A stretch of DNA of 64,000 nt. Origin: Streptococcus cristatus AS 1.3089. GTDB taxonomy: Bacteria > Bacillota > Bacilli > Lactobacillales > Streptococcaceae. Shown here one piece after another: positions 9,328 through 20,081 of the stretch. Position numbers and translations under genes: made by a program. Every line of letters begins with the position of its first letter. The first letter of the stretch is position 1. Location: assembly GCF_000385925.1 (NCBI RefSeq), contig NC_021175.1:317501-381500 (forward strand), in the 5' to 3' direction. The notes under the pieces were generated by a model. It was not told the DNA's origin, ran no database searches, and saw only the letters and a program-made list of their open reading frames with translations.

Positions 9328-10122
9328 ATGGTCTTGGTTGATAACGAGCTAACCCTGACACCAATAGCTGGTAAGAGCGGAAAGGCCTATATGGGAACTT
9401 ATCCAGACGGGGGGCGAGTTTTCGTCAAGATGAATACGACCCCGATTCTGGCAGGTTTAGCCAGAGAACAAATTGCTCCGCAACTTCTGTGGAGTCGACG
9501 CTTGCCAGATGGCAATGTTATGAGTGGCCAAGAATGGCTTTCAGGTGCCATTTTAACACCAAATGACATGTCGAAAAAGCAAGTAATCAATATTTTAACG
9601 CGTTTGCATCGGTCGCGCCCTCTGATGACTCAGTTGGCTAAATTGGGTTATATTTTGGAAACGCCGATCGATTTAATCAATAGCTGGCTCAATCAAGCGC
9701 CGGTCGTTTTGAGGAACAATCAGTACCTGCAATCTATTATTCGGGATTTGCGGCAAACGGTCCCTGCTTTCCGTGAGGACTATGCGACGATTGTCCACGG
9801 GGATGTGCGCCATAGCAACTGGTTCCAGACGGACAGTGGCTTGATTTATTTGGTGGATTGGGATTCCGTTCGCTTGACGGATAGAATGTTGGATGTGGCT
9901 CATATCTTGAGTCACTATATCCCAGATACCAATTGGCAGGAGTGGCTGACCTACTACGGTTATAAGTACAATGACAAGGTTGTCAAAAAACTGTATTGGT
10001 TTGGTCAATACTCTTATCTGATGCAGATTGCTAAATATTACGAAAACAATGATTTAGAAAATGTGAACCGGGAGATTTACGCTCTACGCAACTTCCGTTC
10101 TAAGTATGGAAAGGTAAGATGA
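9328..10122 (+). CDS. ccrZ: Cell cycle regulator CcrZ (phosphotransferase family)
   Basis: This 264-residue protein of the aminoglycoside/choline-kinase-like fold has the catalytic loop [10 protein letters not shown] near residue 155 and the metal-binding [11 protein letters not shown] near residue 175. The sequence closely follows pneumococcal CcrZ (N-terminal [27 protein letters not shown]), a septal protein that couples division with DNA replication initiation and has been reported to phosphorylate ribose-type substrates. It overlaps trmB by 4 bases. The SD AAGGAGGGG is strong. An older name for this family is a generic 'phosphotransferase'. Confidence 0.9.
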   Translation: MVLVDNELTLTPIAGKSGKAYMGTYPDGGRVFVKMNTTPILAGLAREQIAPQLLWSRRLPDGNVMSGQEWLSGAILTPNDMSKKQVINILTRLHRSRPLMTQLAKLGYILETPIDLINSWLNQAPVVLRNNQYLQSIIRDLRQTVPAFREDYATIVHGDVRHSNWFQTDSGLIYLVDWDSVRLTDRMLDVAHILSHYIPDTNWQEWLTYYGYKYNDKVVKKLYWFGQYSYLMQIAKYYENNDLENVNREIYALRNFRSKYGKVR

Positions 10123-10757
10123 GAGTAAGAAATCGTAAGGGGGCGACTGAACTATTAGAAGCCAACCCCCACTATGTAATTCTAAATCCAGCTGATGCCA
10201 AGGGAAAGTGGCGGGAAATTTTTGGTAATGACCACCCTATCCACATTGAAGTCGGAAGTGGCAAGGGGGCCTTTATCACAGGAATGGCCAAGGCTAATCC
10301 AGATATCAACTATATCGGAATTGACATTCAGAAGTCTGTTCTCAGCTATGCTTTGGATAAGGTTTTGGTGGCTGATGTACCCAATATTAAGCTGCTCTGG
10401 GTGGATGGTTCAGATTTGACCAACTACTTTGCAGACGGAGAGATTGATCGGCTTTATTTGAATTTCTCTGATCCGTGGCCTAAGAAGCGGCATGAAAAAC
10501 GCCGGCTGACCTATAAGTCTTTCTTGGATACGTTTAAGCAGATTTTGCCAGAAAAAGGAGAAATCCACTTCAAGACGGATAATCGTGGCTTGTTTGAATA
10601 CAGTCTGGTCAGCTTTTCGCAGTATGGCATGGTTCTCAAAGGTGTTTGGCTGGATCTTCATGCCAGTGACTTTGAAGGCAATGTTCTAACCGAATATGAG
10701 CAAAAATTCTCTAGCAAGGGTCAGGTTATTTACCGAGTTGAAGCAGAGTTTCAATAA
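10119..10757 (+). CDS. trmB: tRNA (guanine-N7-)-methyltransferase TrmB
   Basis: This 212-residue SAM-dependent enzyme makes m7G46 in the tRNA variable loop. It shows the SAM-binding motif [11 protein letters not shown] near residue 45, and the TrmB signature [17 protein letters not shown] near residue 120. It is coupled to ccrZ by a 4-base overlap and followed by a strong terminator. In many streptococci rimP-nusA come next; here an adhesin gene follows instead. Confidence 0.95.
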   Translation: MRVRNRKGATELLEANPHYVILNPADAKGKWREIFGNDHPIHIEVGSGKGAFITGMAKANPDINYIGIDIQKSVLSYALDKVLVADVPNIKLLWVDGSDLTNYFADGEIDRLYLNFSDPWPKKRHEKRRLTYKSFLDTFKQILPEKGEIHFKTDNRGLFEYSLVSFSQYGMVLKGVWLDLHASDFEGNVLTEYEQKFSSKGQVIYRVEAEFQ

Positions 10758-10766
10758 AAATTGAGA

Positions 10767-10847
10767 GAGTCCTAAGCAGGGAATGTGTCTTAATTGTTAG
10801 ATTTTGAGTCTAATTTTTGGTACACATTCCTGTTAAGGATTCTTTTT
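10767..10847 (+). terminator. Long-stem terminator behind trmB
   Basis: The left arm at 10767-10788 (containing GGGAATGTGT) pairs with a right arm at 10822-10842 (ACACATTCC, then TGTTAAGGATTC) with small mismatches, and is followed by TTTTTG. Confidence 0.8.
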
Positions 10848-11146
10848 GTTTTGGCTTATTTTTAGTCTGGAAGGATGATTTTTCTTTAAGGGTAGCGTTT
10901 TCAAGATAACAAAGGCACAAGAACTCCTTGTTCCAATAATAATATATGTCACTTTTGTTACAGAAAAAATTAGATAGAAAAATCCTTGATATAATAGGAG
11001 AAAAACGGTATAATTATAGGTATGGTTTGATGTTCAAATTTTGGCATTATAACCACCAATCATATATTATAAAATACTTTGCTGCTCAGGCGTTAAGGTG
11101 TTGAGTAATAGGTGGTTGAACTATATTTTAAAAAGGAGAGATGTTC
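10848..11146 (+). promoter_or_regulatory. Upstream region and probable structured leader of the adhesin gene
   Basis: There is no gene here. TATAAT-like boxes occur at about 10987-11015 (GATATAATAG, GGTATAATTATAGG). Downstream, AACCACC at about 11050 is complementary to GGTGGTT at about 11111, which could close a long hairpin in the 5' untranslated region just before the SD AAAAAGGAGAG. The pairing suggests, but does not show, control of translation or mRNA stability. Confidence 0.45.
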
Positions 11147-14100
11147 ATGGATAAAAATGCGAGACGCAGATTAAACCGTGCGAGTGCTGAGAAACGACTT
11201 CGATACTCAGTTCGTAAGTTTAATGTGGGCGTGGCTTCTGTAGCAGTCGCAGCTTTCATGTTCTTTGGGGGGAATGTTGTCTCAGCCGATACGCTAGCTA
11301 AGACAGATTCTTCAACCACCTCTACGGAGAAAACGACCTCTGTGCCGGATTCAGGGAAAGATTCGGGAACGGATGACTCTGATTCTGAGTCGGCCATAGG
11401 TAAGGATTCAACCGTAGCAACTGTTGCTGAAAGCAATACAGTTTCAAGTGCTGTTTCTACAGCATCTTCTACCTCTGCTGAGGACTTGTCTAGCAAAGTA
11501 GAAGACAAGACTGTTAAATCAGAAGCTGCTTCAAAAAGTGAAGCAGTCTTGAAAGAAGCTACTTCACAAGCATCTAAAGCTTCAGTAGCGACTAGTCAAT
11601 CAGCTGCCCCTGCAGCTCAGTCTGAGGCTCCAGCAGCTTCACCAGCTTCTTCAGCTACTGCAGAGTCAACTGCGGTTTCATCTGAAGCTGCAGCAGAATC
11701 AACTGCTGCTGTGGAACCTAAAGTATCAGTTGAAAAAGCAGCTAGCCAAGCAGCTAGTTTGGCAACAGCTAGCAAAACACCAAATGCAGTAGCTAAGAGT
11801 GAGGCTAATTCCACATTAGCAGCAGCTCAAAACGAAGTAAATAAAGGTTACGCTGATTTCCGTAAATCAGGAGAAAGCGGCTTCCGTTCGTTTGACCCAC
11901 AAACAGGGAAAACAACTGTAACGAAAGAAAACTTCCTTGACTACTTCAGATTGAATGGTTCAGCTACCTATAATTCATACGATGGTATCGTAACCCTTAC
12001 TCCAGATGAAAACTCTAAGACAGGTAACTTCAGTCTGAAGAGTAAGATTAATATGAACCAAAGCTTCAAGCTGACTGGAGGAGTTAACCTTGGTAGCAAG
12101 ACTCAGGAACGTTATGGTGCCGATGGTATCGGTTTTGCCTTCCATACAGGGAACACAACAGACCTAGGTGCTGATGGTGGTAACCTTGGTATCGGTGGTT
12201 TGCGTAATGCGACTGGTTTCAAACTGGATACTTTCTGGAACGTCCACACCCCGCCAAAAGGAAATCGTTTTGACACTAGCAATACGGATTCCTTCCAATA
12301 CGGTTGGGCTGAAGACCCTCGTCTGGGACAGTTCGGTGCTTGGGTAAATACCACTCATAAACAAGTTCCTGGTGCTCGTGGTCTCTTCGGACCTAGTGGC
12401 ACATATGAGCGTTGGTGGGCTGAGACAGACGCTGGTAGTGCTCAGCGCCTGGACTCAAGTGACTTGGATGGTCGTTTCCACAGATTTGCTATCCAGTATG
12501 ACGGTGTAACCAAGGAATTAACTGTCTCTTACGAAAGTAATCTTGGTATCAAGCAATGGAAGAAGAAAGTTTCTACTCCAGAAGAACTGATGTCCATGGT
12601 GGTTACGGCGACGACGGGTAACTACAAGAACTTGCAACAGTTCCAAATCAAGCGTTTTGATTTCTATCAAAGTGCCTCTGTTGACGTACGTTATGAAGAT
12701 GAGCAAGGTCGAGAAATCGCTGAAGGCTCAGTAGCTTATCCACAAGGTGCCTTCAAAGGTAAACCTTATACCACTGAACAAAAAACAATCCCAGGCTATG
12801 GCTTTGTCCGGATGAAAAATGGTAGTTTGCCACCTTCAGGAACTCTGGCTGACTGGGGTACCAACGGTACAGTAACCTACGTTTACCGTAAAGGTGCAAC
12901 TGATACGAAGACAGAAAAGAAGACAGTCTCTCGTACTATTTATTATAAATATAAACCAGGTGTGACAGGACCGACACTTCCGCCAGCTTATACTCAAACA
13001 GCTGAGTTCACTCGGACTGTGACAGGTGGTCGACCAGGTCCATGGAGTCCTTCATCTAAGAATTTTGCGCCTGTAGATTCTCTAGATGTACCAGGATATA
13101 CACCAGATATAGCGACAGTTCCAGGGCTTACAGTAAATCCAGGTTCTACCCCAAGTGATGTAACAGTATACTACGACAAGATTGCGCCAAGAGTAACAAC
13201 TGAAACAAAAGACGTCACTCGTACAGTAGTTTACGAATACGAAGATGGTGTGACTAGAAATCGTCCAGCACTTCCACGTGAAGTACAACAAAATGTACAA
13301 TTTACTCGTCAAGTGTCAGAAGACCCAGCGACTGGTAGAAAGACATACGGCAATTGGACACCAAGTCGTCAAACTGTAGATGCGGTTGATACACCAGCGA
13401 TTAAAGGCTTTACACCAAATAAAACTCGTGTAAATTCAGCCTCTGTTTCACCAACAGACCCAAGCTGGCGTGAAATCGTTTCATACCGTAAGAATGATCC
13501 GAAAGTAACAACTGAAACTAAGGATGTTACTCGTACAGTCGCTTACGAATATGAAGACGGTGTGACTAGAAATCGTCCAGCACTTCCGCAACCGGTTGAG
13601 CAAACAGTTCAATTTACTCGCCAAGTGTCAGAAGATCCAGTAACTGGTCAGAAGACATACGGTAACTGGACACCTAGCCGTCAAAATGTAGCTGCTGTTG
13701 ATAGTCCAGAAGTAGCAGGCTTTACACCAAATAAACCACGTGTAAATTCAGCCTCTGTTGCTCCAACAGATCCAAGTTGGCGTGAAATTGTAAGCTATTC
13801 TGCTGCAACTCAAAAGGGAAGCATCGTTTACCGTACAGATGGTAAGAATGGTGTTGAAGCTAAGACTCTCCACACAGATAACGTAACAGGTAATTCAAAC
13901 ACTCCTGTCAACTACACAACAACTGCGAAAATCAATGAATTTAAACAGTTGGGTTATGATCTTGTTAGCGATGGCTTTACTAAAGCTGGCGGTCAAAAAT
14001 TTGACAGCAATAACAATGTAGATCAAACATGGGAAGTTGTTCTTACTCCACGTATTGAGACAAAACAAGAAACAAAAGATGTTACTCGTAACGTTCGTTA

Positions 14101-14929
14101 CCAATACAAGGATGGAGTGACCACAGGTCGTCCAGCACTTCCTCGTCCAGTTACTCAAACAACAACATTTACTCGCCCAGTTTCTGTGAACAAGGTGACA
14201 GGTGTTGAAACTCCTGGACAATGGAACAAGCCAAGTGAAGAACTTCCAAAGGTTGATTCTCCAGCAGTTACTGGATTCACCCCAGACAAACCAAGCGTTC
14301 CAGCTGCAACTGTTACTCCTACATCTCCTAATGAAGATGAAGTAGTAAGCTACAGCCAAGATGATCAACGCGGTATCATTGAGTATGTGACAGATGGACA
14401 AAACGGTGTTCCAGCTAAGACTCTTTACACAGACGGTGTTACAGGTAAATCAGGTGAAGATGTTGTTTATTCAACTGCTAGCCGTATCGCTCAACTTCAA
14501 CAAGCAGGTTACAAACTTGTAAGTGATGGCTTCACTCAACCAAGTGGTCAGAAGTTTGATAACGATAAGACAAAAGACCAAGTTTGGAAAGTTGTCGTAA
14601 CCCCACGCGTGGATGACAATACGAATCCAGCTGATTTGAACAGCAAGGTTACACGTACCATCAAGTATCAATACGCAGATGGTCAAACAGCGGGTCGTCC
14701 AGCTCTGAAAGCTCCTGTAACTCAAGAAGCAACCTTCACACGTACTGGTAAAATAAATGCTGTAACTGGTGAAAAGACCTTCACTGCATGGACACCAGCT
14801 ACGAAAGAATTGGCTCAAGAAGCTACACCAGTTGTAACTGGATTCGTGGCAGATAAGGCTAATGTAGCAGCGAAGACAGTGAAAGCTGGCGACGCTAACA
14901 GTGAAGAAGTTGTACAATACAAGAAGCTC

Positions 14930-15328
14930 GGTTCATACGTACCAAATGTACCAGACGGACTTCCAAAAGTACCAAATCTTCCATATCCAAACGATCCGAA
15001 AGATCCAAGCAAGCCAGGCACTGACCTTCCAGTGATTCCACATGTACCAGGCACTACACCAGTAGGCCCAGATGGCACAACACCATTGACACCGAAAGAT
15101 CCGAGCGATCCAAGCAAGGGTTACAACCCACCACCAATTCCAAGTGATCCAACTAAGGATACACCAATCAACTTCGTGAAGGATGGTCAAAAAGCGATTA
15201 TCAGCTTCGTAGACCAAACTGACGGTAATAAGGAATTGACTAAGGTAGTTGAAAGCGGTAAGTCAGGTGAGCCAATCGGTACAACTAACTACGCAGCCCG
15301 TCTGAAAGAATTGACAGACAAGGGTTAC
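14930..15328 (+). repeat. Adhesin internal repeat, copy 1 (Pro-rich linker plus start of MucBP-like module)
   Basis: This 399-bp stretch is identical base for base to 15740-16138 (period 810 bp). It encodes the linker with VPNLPYPNDPKDPS, the GTTPVGPDGTTPLTPKDP run and the module beginning INFVKDGQKAIISFVDQTDG. Confidence 0.95.
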
Positions 15329-15739
15329 GAAATTGTGAACGATGAGTTCAAGGGACCTAAGACCTTCGATAATGACGATAAGAAGGATCAAACCTTCACC
15401 GTTACTCTTCGTCAAGGTACAGAGAAGATTACAGACCCAGCTAAGCTCAACAAGAAAGTATCACGTACGATCAAGTACGAATACGCAGATGGTCAAACAG
15501 CAGGTCGTCCAGCTCTGAAAGCTCCAGTGACTCAAGAAGCAGCCTTCACACGTACAGGTGAACGAAACCGTGTAACTGGCGTTGAAACCTTCGGCGCATG
15601 GACACCAGCTACGAAAGAATTGGCACAAGAAGCTACACCAGTAGTAACTGGATTTGTGGCAGATAAGGCCAATGTAGCAGCGAAGACAGTGACTCCTGAC
15701 GATAAGGATAGCGAAGAAACAGTTAAGTACAGCAAACTT

Positions 15740-16138
15740 GGTTCATACGTACCAAATGTACCAGACGGACTTCCAAAAGTACCAAATCTTCCATATCCAA
15801 ACGATCCGAAAGATCCAAGCAAGCCAGGCACTGACCTTCCAGTGATTCCACATGTACCAGGCACTACACCAGTAGGCCCAGATGGCACAACACCATTGAC
15901 ACCGAAAGATCCGAGCGATCCAAGCAAGGGTTACAACCCACCACCAATTCCAAGTGATCCAACTAAGGATACACCAATCAACTTCGTGAAGGATGGTCAA
16001 AAAGCGATTATCAGCTTCGTAGACCAAACTGACGGTAATAAGGAATTGACTAAGGTAGTTGAAAGCGGTAAGTCAGGTGAGCCAATCGGTACAACTAACT
16101 ACGCAGCCCGTCTGAAAGAATTGACAGACAAGGGTTAC
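15740..16138 (+). repeat. Adhesin internal repeat, copy 2
   Basis: Perfect copy of 14930-15328. The flanking parts of the 810-bp unit differ by several percent, so identity is highest in the linker. Confidence 0.95.
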
Positions 16139-16343
16139 AAGGTTGTGAATGATGAGTTCAAGGGACCTAAGACCTTCGACAACGACGATAAGAAGGATCA
16201 AACCTTCACCGTTGCTATGCGTCAAGTTGTAGTACCATTCGATCCGAATAACCCGCCGAAACCAGATACTCCAATGGATCCAAGCAATCCAGGGGGACCT
16301 CAGTGGACAGATGATAAGATCAAGTCAGCTCAACAAGAAAGCA

Positions 16344-16624
16344 GTGAAAGAATTGAGCCGTACGATTAAGTACGTATACGAAGATGGCAAGGAAGCAGCA
16401 CCAAGCTTCACAGACAGCGCTAAATTCACGCGTATTCTGAAGATCAATGTCGTAACGAAACAAATCGTAGAAAAAGGCCCATGGACTTCACAAGATGACG
16501 TGATCAAGGGACAAACTTCACCAGACATCAAGGGTTACGTAGCGGATAAAGCAAGCGTAGCAGATGTGAAGGTTACAGCAGACTCAGCTAAACCAGCAGA
16601 TGAAGTCGTAACTTACAAGAAGGC
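16344..16624 (+). repeat. Adhesin C-terminal repeat, copy A
   Basis: Nearly identical to 16968-17248 (period 624 bp), encoding VKELSRTIxYVYEDGKEAAPSF and the following module. The first frame break lies at the left boundary of this copy, where it can be compared with the intact second copy. Confidence 0.9.
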
Positions 16625-16967
16625 TGATCAAAAAGCAACCATCACCTTCGTAGACCAAGCTAAGAAAGAATTGGCGAAGATCTCAGAAGGTGGTAAGTCA
16701 GGCGAACCAATTAGCCGTGACCAATACCTTGCGAAGTTGAAAGAATTGACTAACCAAGGTTACAAGGTTGTGAATGATGAGTTCAAGGATCCACAAAACT
16801 TTGATGATGATGCAAGCAAGGACCAAAACTACACTGTTCAACTGGAAGAAGGCGTAGTACCATTCAATCCAAATAATCCACCGAAACCAAACGATCCAAT
16901 GGATCCAAGTAATCCGGATGGACCTAAGTGGACAGATGATAAGATCAAGTCAGCTCAACAAGAAGCT

Positions 16968-17248
16968 GTGAAAGAATTGAGCCGTACGATCACTTACGTA
17001 TACGAAGATGGCAAGGAAGCAGCACCAAGCTTCACAGACAGCGCTAAATTCACGCGTATTCTGAAGATCAATGTCGTAACGAAACAAATCGTAGAAAAAG
17101 GCCCATGGACTTCACAAGATGACGTGATCAAGGGACAAACTTCACCAGACATCAAGGGTTACGTAGCGGACAAAGCAAGCGTAGCAGATGTGAAGGTTAC
17201 AGCAGATTCAGCTAAACCAGCCGATGAAGTCGTAACATACAAGAAGGC
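16968..17248 (+). repeat. Adhesin C-terminal repeat, copy B
   Basis: Second copy of the 624-bp period unit; only a few bases differ from copy A. Confidence 0.9.
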
Positions 17249-17540
17249 TGAGGTTCCACCAACACCAACTCCGGAACCAAAACCTGTTCCACCAACACCA
17301 GCTCCGGTACCAAATAAACAAGTACCGAACAAGCCGGTGGAACCAAGAGTTTCTGGAACTACTGCTCTGCCAAATACAGGTGAGAAATCATCGTCTGCAG
17401 CAGTACTTGGTTAGGAATTGTTGCGACACTCGCAGGTGTCAGCTTGATTAAACCAAGATTGAAAGAAGAAGATTAATTCTTTCTAACTTGGATAGTAATC
17501 ACTAAAGAGTTGTGAACGATGAGTTAACAACTCAGAAAAA

Positions 17541-17573
17541 GCGATAACTTCGTAAAGAAGTTATCGCTTTTTT
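17541..17573 (+). terminator. Terminator behind the adhesin gene
   Basis: A perfect 11-bp stem (GCGATAACTTC at 17541-17551, GAAGTTATCGC at 17557-17567) is followed by TTTTTT. Confidence 0.93.
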
Positions 17574-17931
17574 GTTTATGTGCGCACTTAGTTTTAGTAG
17601 TAACAAAAGAGAGAATATTTCGGCAAGGTAGGTATATTACTGTCAAACAGGCCTAAAGGATGTGATTTGTTAGAAGACCTGGGAAATGATGCATTGATCC
17701 TTTTTATCTCAGTTATACTGCTATATAGATGGGGTGCTACAAAATTTTAGCAAAGTAGAGTAGATAAGGAGCCCGTAAAGCAGATCAGAGGTTATTTTGA
17801 TTTAAGTTCGTATTTGGCTGGATTATTTTAAGGAATTGAGAAGATTCCTGTTTTTGTTGGATGATTTTTCGTCTTTCCTGTGTTATAATAAGGAAGATTA
17901 AAAATGTAGAATGGTTAAAGGAGAAATTCCA
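17574..17931. other. Intergenic region without recognisable gene
   Basis: About 350 bp hold no ORF with an SD and no transposase signature that I can see. The last part carries a -10-like TATAAT at about 17884-17889 for yebC and its SD AAAGGAG. Confidence 0.5.
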
Positions 17932-18648
17932 ATGGGACGTAAGTGGGCCAATATTGTAGCTAAGAAAACAGCTAAAGACGGCGCAAACTCAAAAGTTTAT
18001 GCTAAATTCGGTGTAGAAATCTATGTAGCAGCGAAAAAAGGCGATCCAGATCCTGAGTCAAATACAGCCCTTAAGTTTGTTATTGATCGTGCTAAGCAAG
18101 CGCAAGTACCAAAGCATGTTATTGACAAGGCGATTGATAAGGCTAAGGGAAATACGGATGAAACCTTTACAGAAGGTCGTTATGAAGGCTTTGGACCAAA
18201 TGGTTCTATGCTGATTGTTGATACCTTGACTTCGAATGTCAACCGGACTGCAGCCAATGTTCGTGCAGCCTTTGGGAAAAATGGCGGGAACATGGGGGCT
18301 AGTGGCTCTGTATCTTATCTTTTTGATAATAAAGGTGTCATCGTTTTTGCTGGGGATGATGCAGACAGTATCTTTGAATTGCTTTTAGAAGCAGATGTAG
18401 ATGTGGATGATGTGGAGGCAGAAGATGGAAGCATCACCGTTTATACAGCACCAACTGATCTGCATAAAGCAATCGTGGCCTTGCGTGAATCTGGTATCCA
18501 AGAATTCCAAGTGACAGAGCTTGAAATGATTCCTCAGTCAGAAGTGGAGTTGACTGGTGACGACCTCGAAACCTTCGAAAAATTGTATAGCGTCCTTGAA
18601 GACGATGAAGATGTCCAAAAAATCTACACCAACGTAGATGGCTTCTAA
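17932..18648 (+). CDS. yebC: YebC/PmpR family regulatory protein (TACO1-like)
   Basis: This 238-residue protein begins [17 protein letters not shown], the family N terminus. It has the TACO1/YebC blocks [19 protein letters not shown] and [13 protein letters not shown]. Members act as DNA-binding regulators and, in recent work, as translation factors easing ribosome stalling at proline stretches. The ATG at 17932 is chosen over 17911 because AAAGGAG lies 8 bases before it and the conserved N terminus starts here. It shares a bidirectional terminator with queG. Confidence 0.93.
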   Translation: MGRKWANIVAKKTAKDGANSKVYAKFGVEIYVAAKKGDPDPESNTALKFVIDRAKQAQVPKHVIDKAIDKAKGNTDETFTEGRYEGFGPNGSMLIVDTLTSNVNRTAANVRAAFGKNGGNMGASGSVSYLFDNKGVIVFAGDDADSIFELLLEADVDVDDVEAEDGSITVYTAPTDLHKAIVALRESGIQEFQVTELEMIPQSEVELTGDDLETFEKLYSVLEDDEDVQKIYTNVDGF

Positions 18649-18661
18649 TTGAATAACATAA

Positions 18662-18728
18662 AAATACAGTTTGATTTAGTATGAGGCTGCGCCTTGAAGC
18701 AGTTTCTAAATCAGACTGTATTTATTTT
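18662..18728. terminator. Bidirectional terminator between yebC and queG
   Basis: AAATACAGTTTGATTTAG and CTAAATCAGACTGTATTT form a long stem with one mismatch and are flanked by T runs on both strands, serving the two convergent genes. Confidence 0.85.
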
Positions 18729-19852
18729 TAGTTGGTTAAGTGGAATTTCTTTAGGAATTGAGCTTGTTCTTCTTTGATCGCTTCTGTTGGATTTTTCACA
18801 GCGAGAATCATCTCAATCATTTCAGGATTGGTTTCGCGCACCAGTTGACCCAATGCCCAGATAGCCGTAGCGATATGGATAGGGTTTTGCCCCTTGTCGA
18901 TAATTTCCAGTAGTTTGGGAATAGCAGAGCGGTCATTAGCATTGGCTAGAGCAATGATGGCATTGCGCTGCAAGATGTTTTTGCCCCGCCAGCTACCTGC
19001 TATATGACCAAATTTCTCCTTAAACTGACCATTAGAAAGTTCCAAGAAAGGCAGGAGCTCAGGATGAGCTAGTTCAGGGTCAATCTCTGTTGCAAGCGGA
19101 TTGTCCAAGCCTTTATTATAGGGGCAGCAGATTTGGCAGATATCGCAACCATAGATGACTGTTTTGATTTTCTTTCGAAATTCCAGATCCATGACGCCCT
19201 TGTCTTGGGTCTGAAAGGATAGACAGCGTTTGGCATTCATAGTTCCATCGCCAATGAGGCAGGAGGTAGGACAGGCTGTCACGCAACGATTGCAGTCTCC
19301 GCAGCCATAATCGACAGGCTGATCAGGTTCGATGTCCAGATTGGTGATTAGCTCTCCTAAAAACATATAGGAGCCAAATTCTTTGGAGATGACCAAACCG
19401 TTCTTGCCGATAAAGCCGATTCCTGCTCGTCGTGCTACGGCGGTGTCTACCAGAGCACCTGTATCTACCATGCCCTTGTACTCAAAGTCAGCGGTCAGCT
19501 CTTCGATTCCCTTGGCTAGTCGGTCCAGCTTGTCCTGAAGGACATAGTGGTAGTCCAGTCCCCAGCTGTTGGGAGTGAATTTTCCCCGCTTGTAGGCTGT
19601 TTTTTGCGGCTGCTGCTTGAGCTTGTGGGGATAGGCGACAGCGATAGAGATAATGGTCTTGGCCGATGCTAGACTCAGCTTAGGCTTGATTCGCTCCTCA
19701 ATGTTTTTATGCTCAAACCCTGAATTTCGCTCTTCTTCGACAGCCAAGCGCAGCGACTTTTCCAGATAGTCAAAGTCATCTGCTGTTGTAAAGCCAATCT
19801 TAGAAATGCCAATTTCTTTTGATAATTTGATAATTTCTTCTTTGATATTCAT
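18728..19852 (-). CDS. queG: Epoxyqueuosine reductase QueG
   Basis: This 374-residue cobalamin-dependent iron-sulfur enzyme performs the last step of queuosine synthesis in tRNA. Two ferredoxin-type clusters are visible (CGDCNRCVTACP and CDICQICCP), and a C-terminal HEAT-like repeat (RNAIIALANANDRSAIPKL...IATAIWALGQL) binds tRNA. The start MNIKEEIIKLSKEIGI at 19852 is chosen; the frame is open upstream but that part is not conserved and would overlap the secA promoter region. Divergent from secA. Confidence 0.93.
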   Translation of the reverse strand: MNIKEEIIKLSKEIGISKIGFTTADDFDYLEKSLRLAVEEERNSGFEHKNIEERIKPKLSLASAKTIISIAVAYPHKLKQQPQKTAYKRGKFTPNSWGLDYHYVLQDKLDRLAKGIEELTADFEYKGMVDTGALVDTAVARRAGIGFIGKNGLVISKEFGSYMFLGELITNLDIEPDQPVDYGCGDCNRCVTACPTSCLIGDGTMNAKRCLSFQTQDKGVMDLEFRKKIKTVIYGCDICQICCPYNKGLDNPLATEIDPELAHPELLPFLELSNGQFKEKFGHIAGSWRGKNILQRNAIIALANANDRSAIPKLLEIIDKGQNPIHIATAIWALGQLVRETNPEMIEMILAVKNPTEAIKEEQAQFLKKFHLTN

Positions 19853-20008
19853 TGCTATTATTATATCTAAATTATGAGAATTTTGCGAGAAACTACTTTC
19901 TAGAAACCATGATTCTTTAGTAAGTTTTGCTCTGGGATAAGCTAGGCAGATAGGCTTGTAAATAGAGAACTGACGGCCTTTTAGACCAGTTGCTAAATGG
20001 ATTATTTC

Positions 20009-20037
20009 TTGAAAGATATGGGGAAACATGCTATAAT
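20009..20037 (+). promoter_or_regulatory. Promoter of secA
   Basis: TTGAAA at 20009-20014 and TATAAT at 20032-20037 have 17-bp spacing, 45 bp before the secA start. Confidence 0.8.
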
Positions 20038-20081
20038 GAGAGGAAACATTTATAAACAGAACATAGCGAGTAAGGAATAAA

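Larger units (their letters stand above)
11147..17476 (+). pseudogene. Giant YSIRK/LPXTG cell-wall adhesin with L-type lectin-like domain, two frame breaks
   Basis: Read through two one-base breaks, this gene encodes about 2109 residues. From the N terminus it has a YSVRKFNVGVASVAV export signal (residue 20 on), a Ser/Ala/Thr-rich stretch, and a legume/L-type lectin-like domain (about 230-510; NLGIGGLRNATGFKLDTFWN). A MucBP-like module (about 510-580) and a series of Mub_B2-like repeats (TKDVTRTVxYEYEDGVT...RPALP) follow. Near-identical Pro-rich linkers, further repeats and a sortase motif LPNTG at nt 17368 complete it. Break 1 is near 16340, with an extra A in GAAAGCAGTG compared with the second repeat copy. 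Break 2 is at 17411, where a T is missing in GGTTAGG; restoring it gives the hydrophobic segment and RLKEED tail. As written, the product would lose its anchor. ATG 11147 is preferred over 11141 for SD spacing. Confidence 0.85.

Noticed and set aside
11128-16027. Several antisense frames of 60-170 codons inside the adhesin
   Set aside because: They are by-products of its low-complexity codon use and repeats; two antisense frames are identical because the repeat is identical. None has an SD or a family motif.
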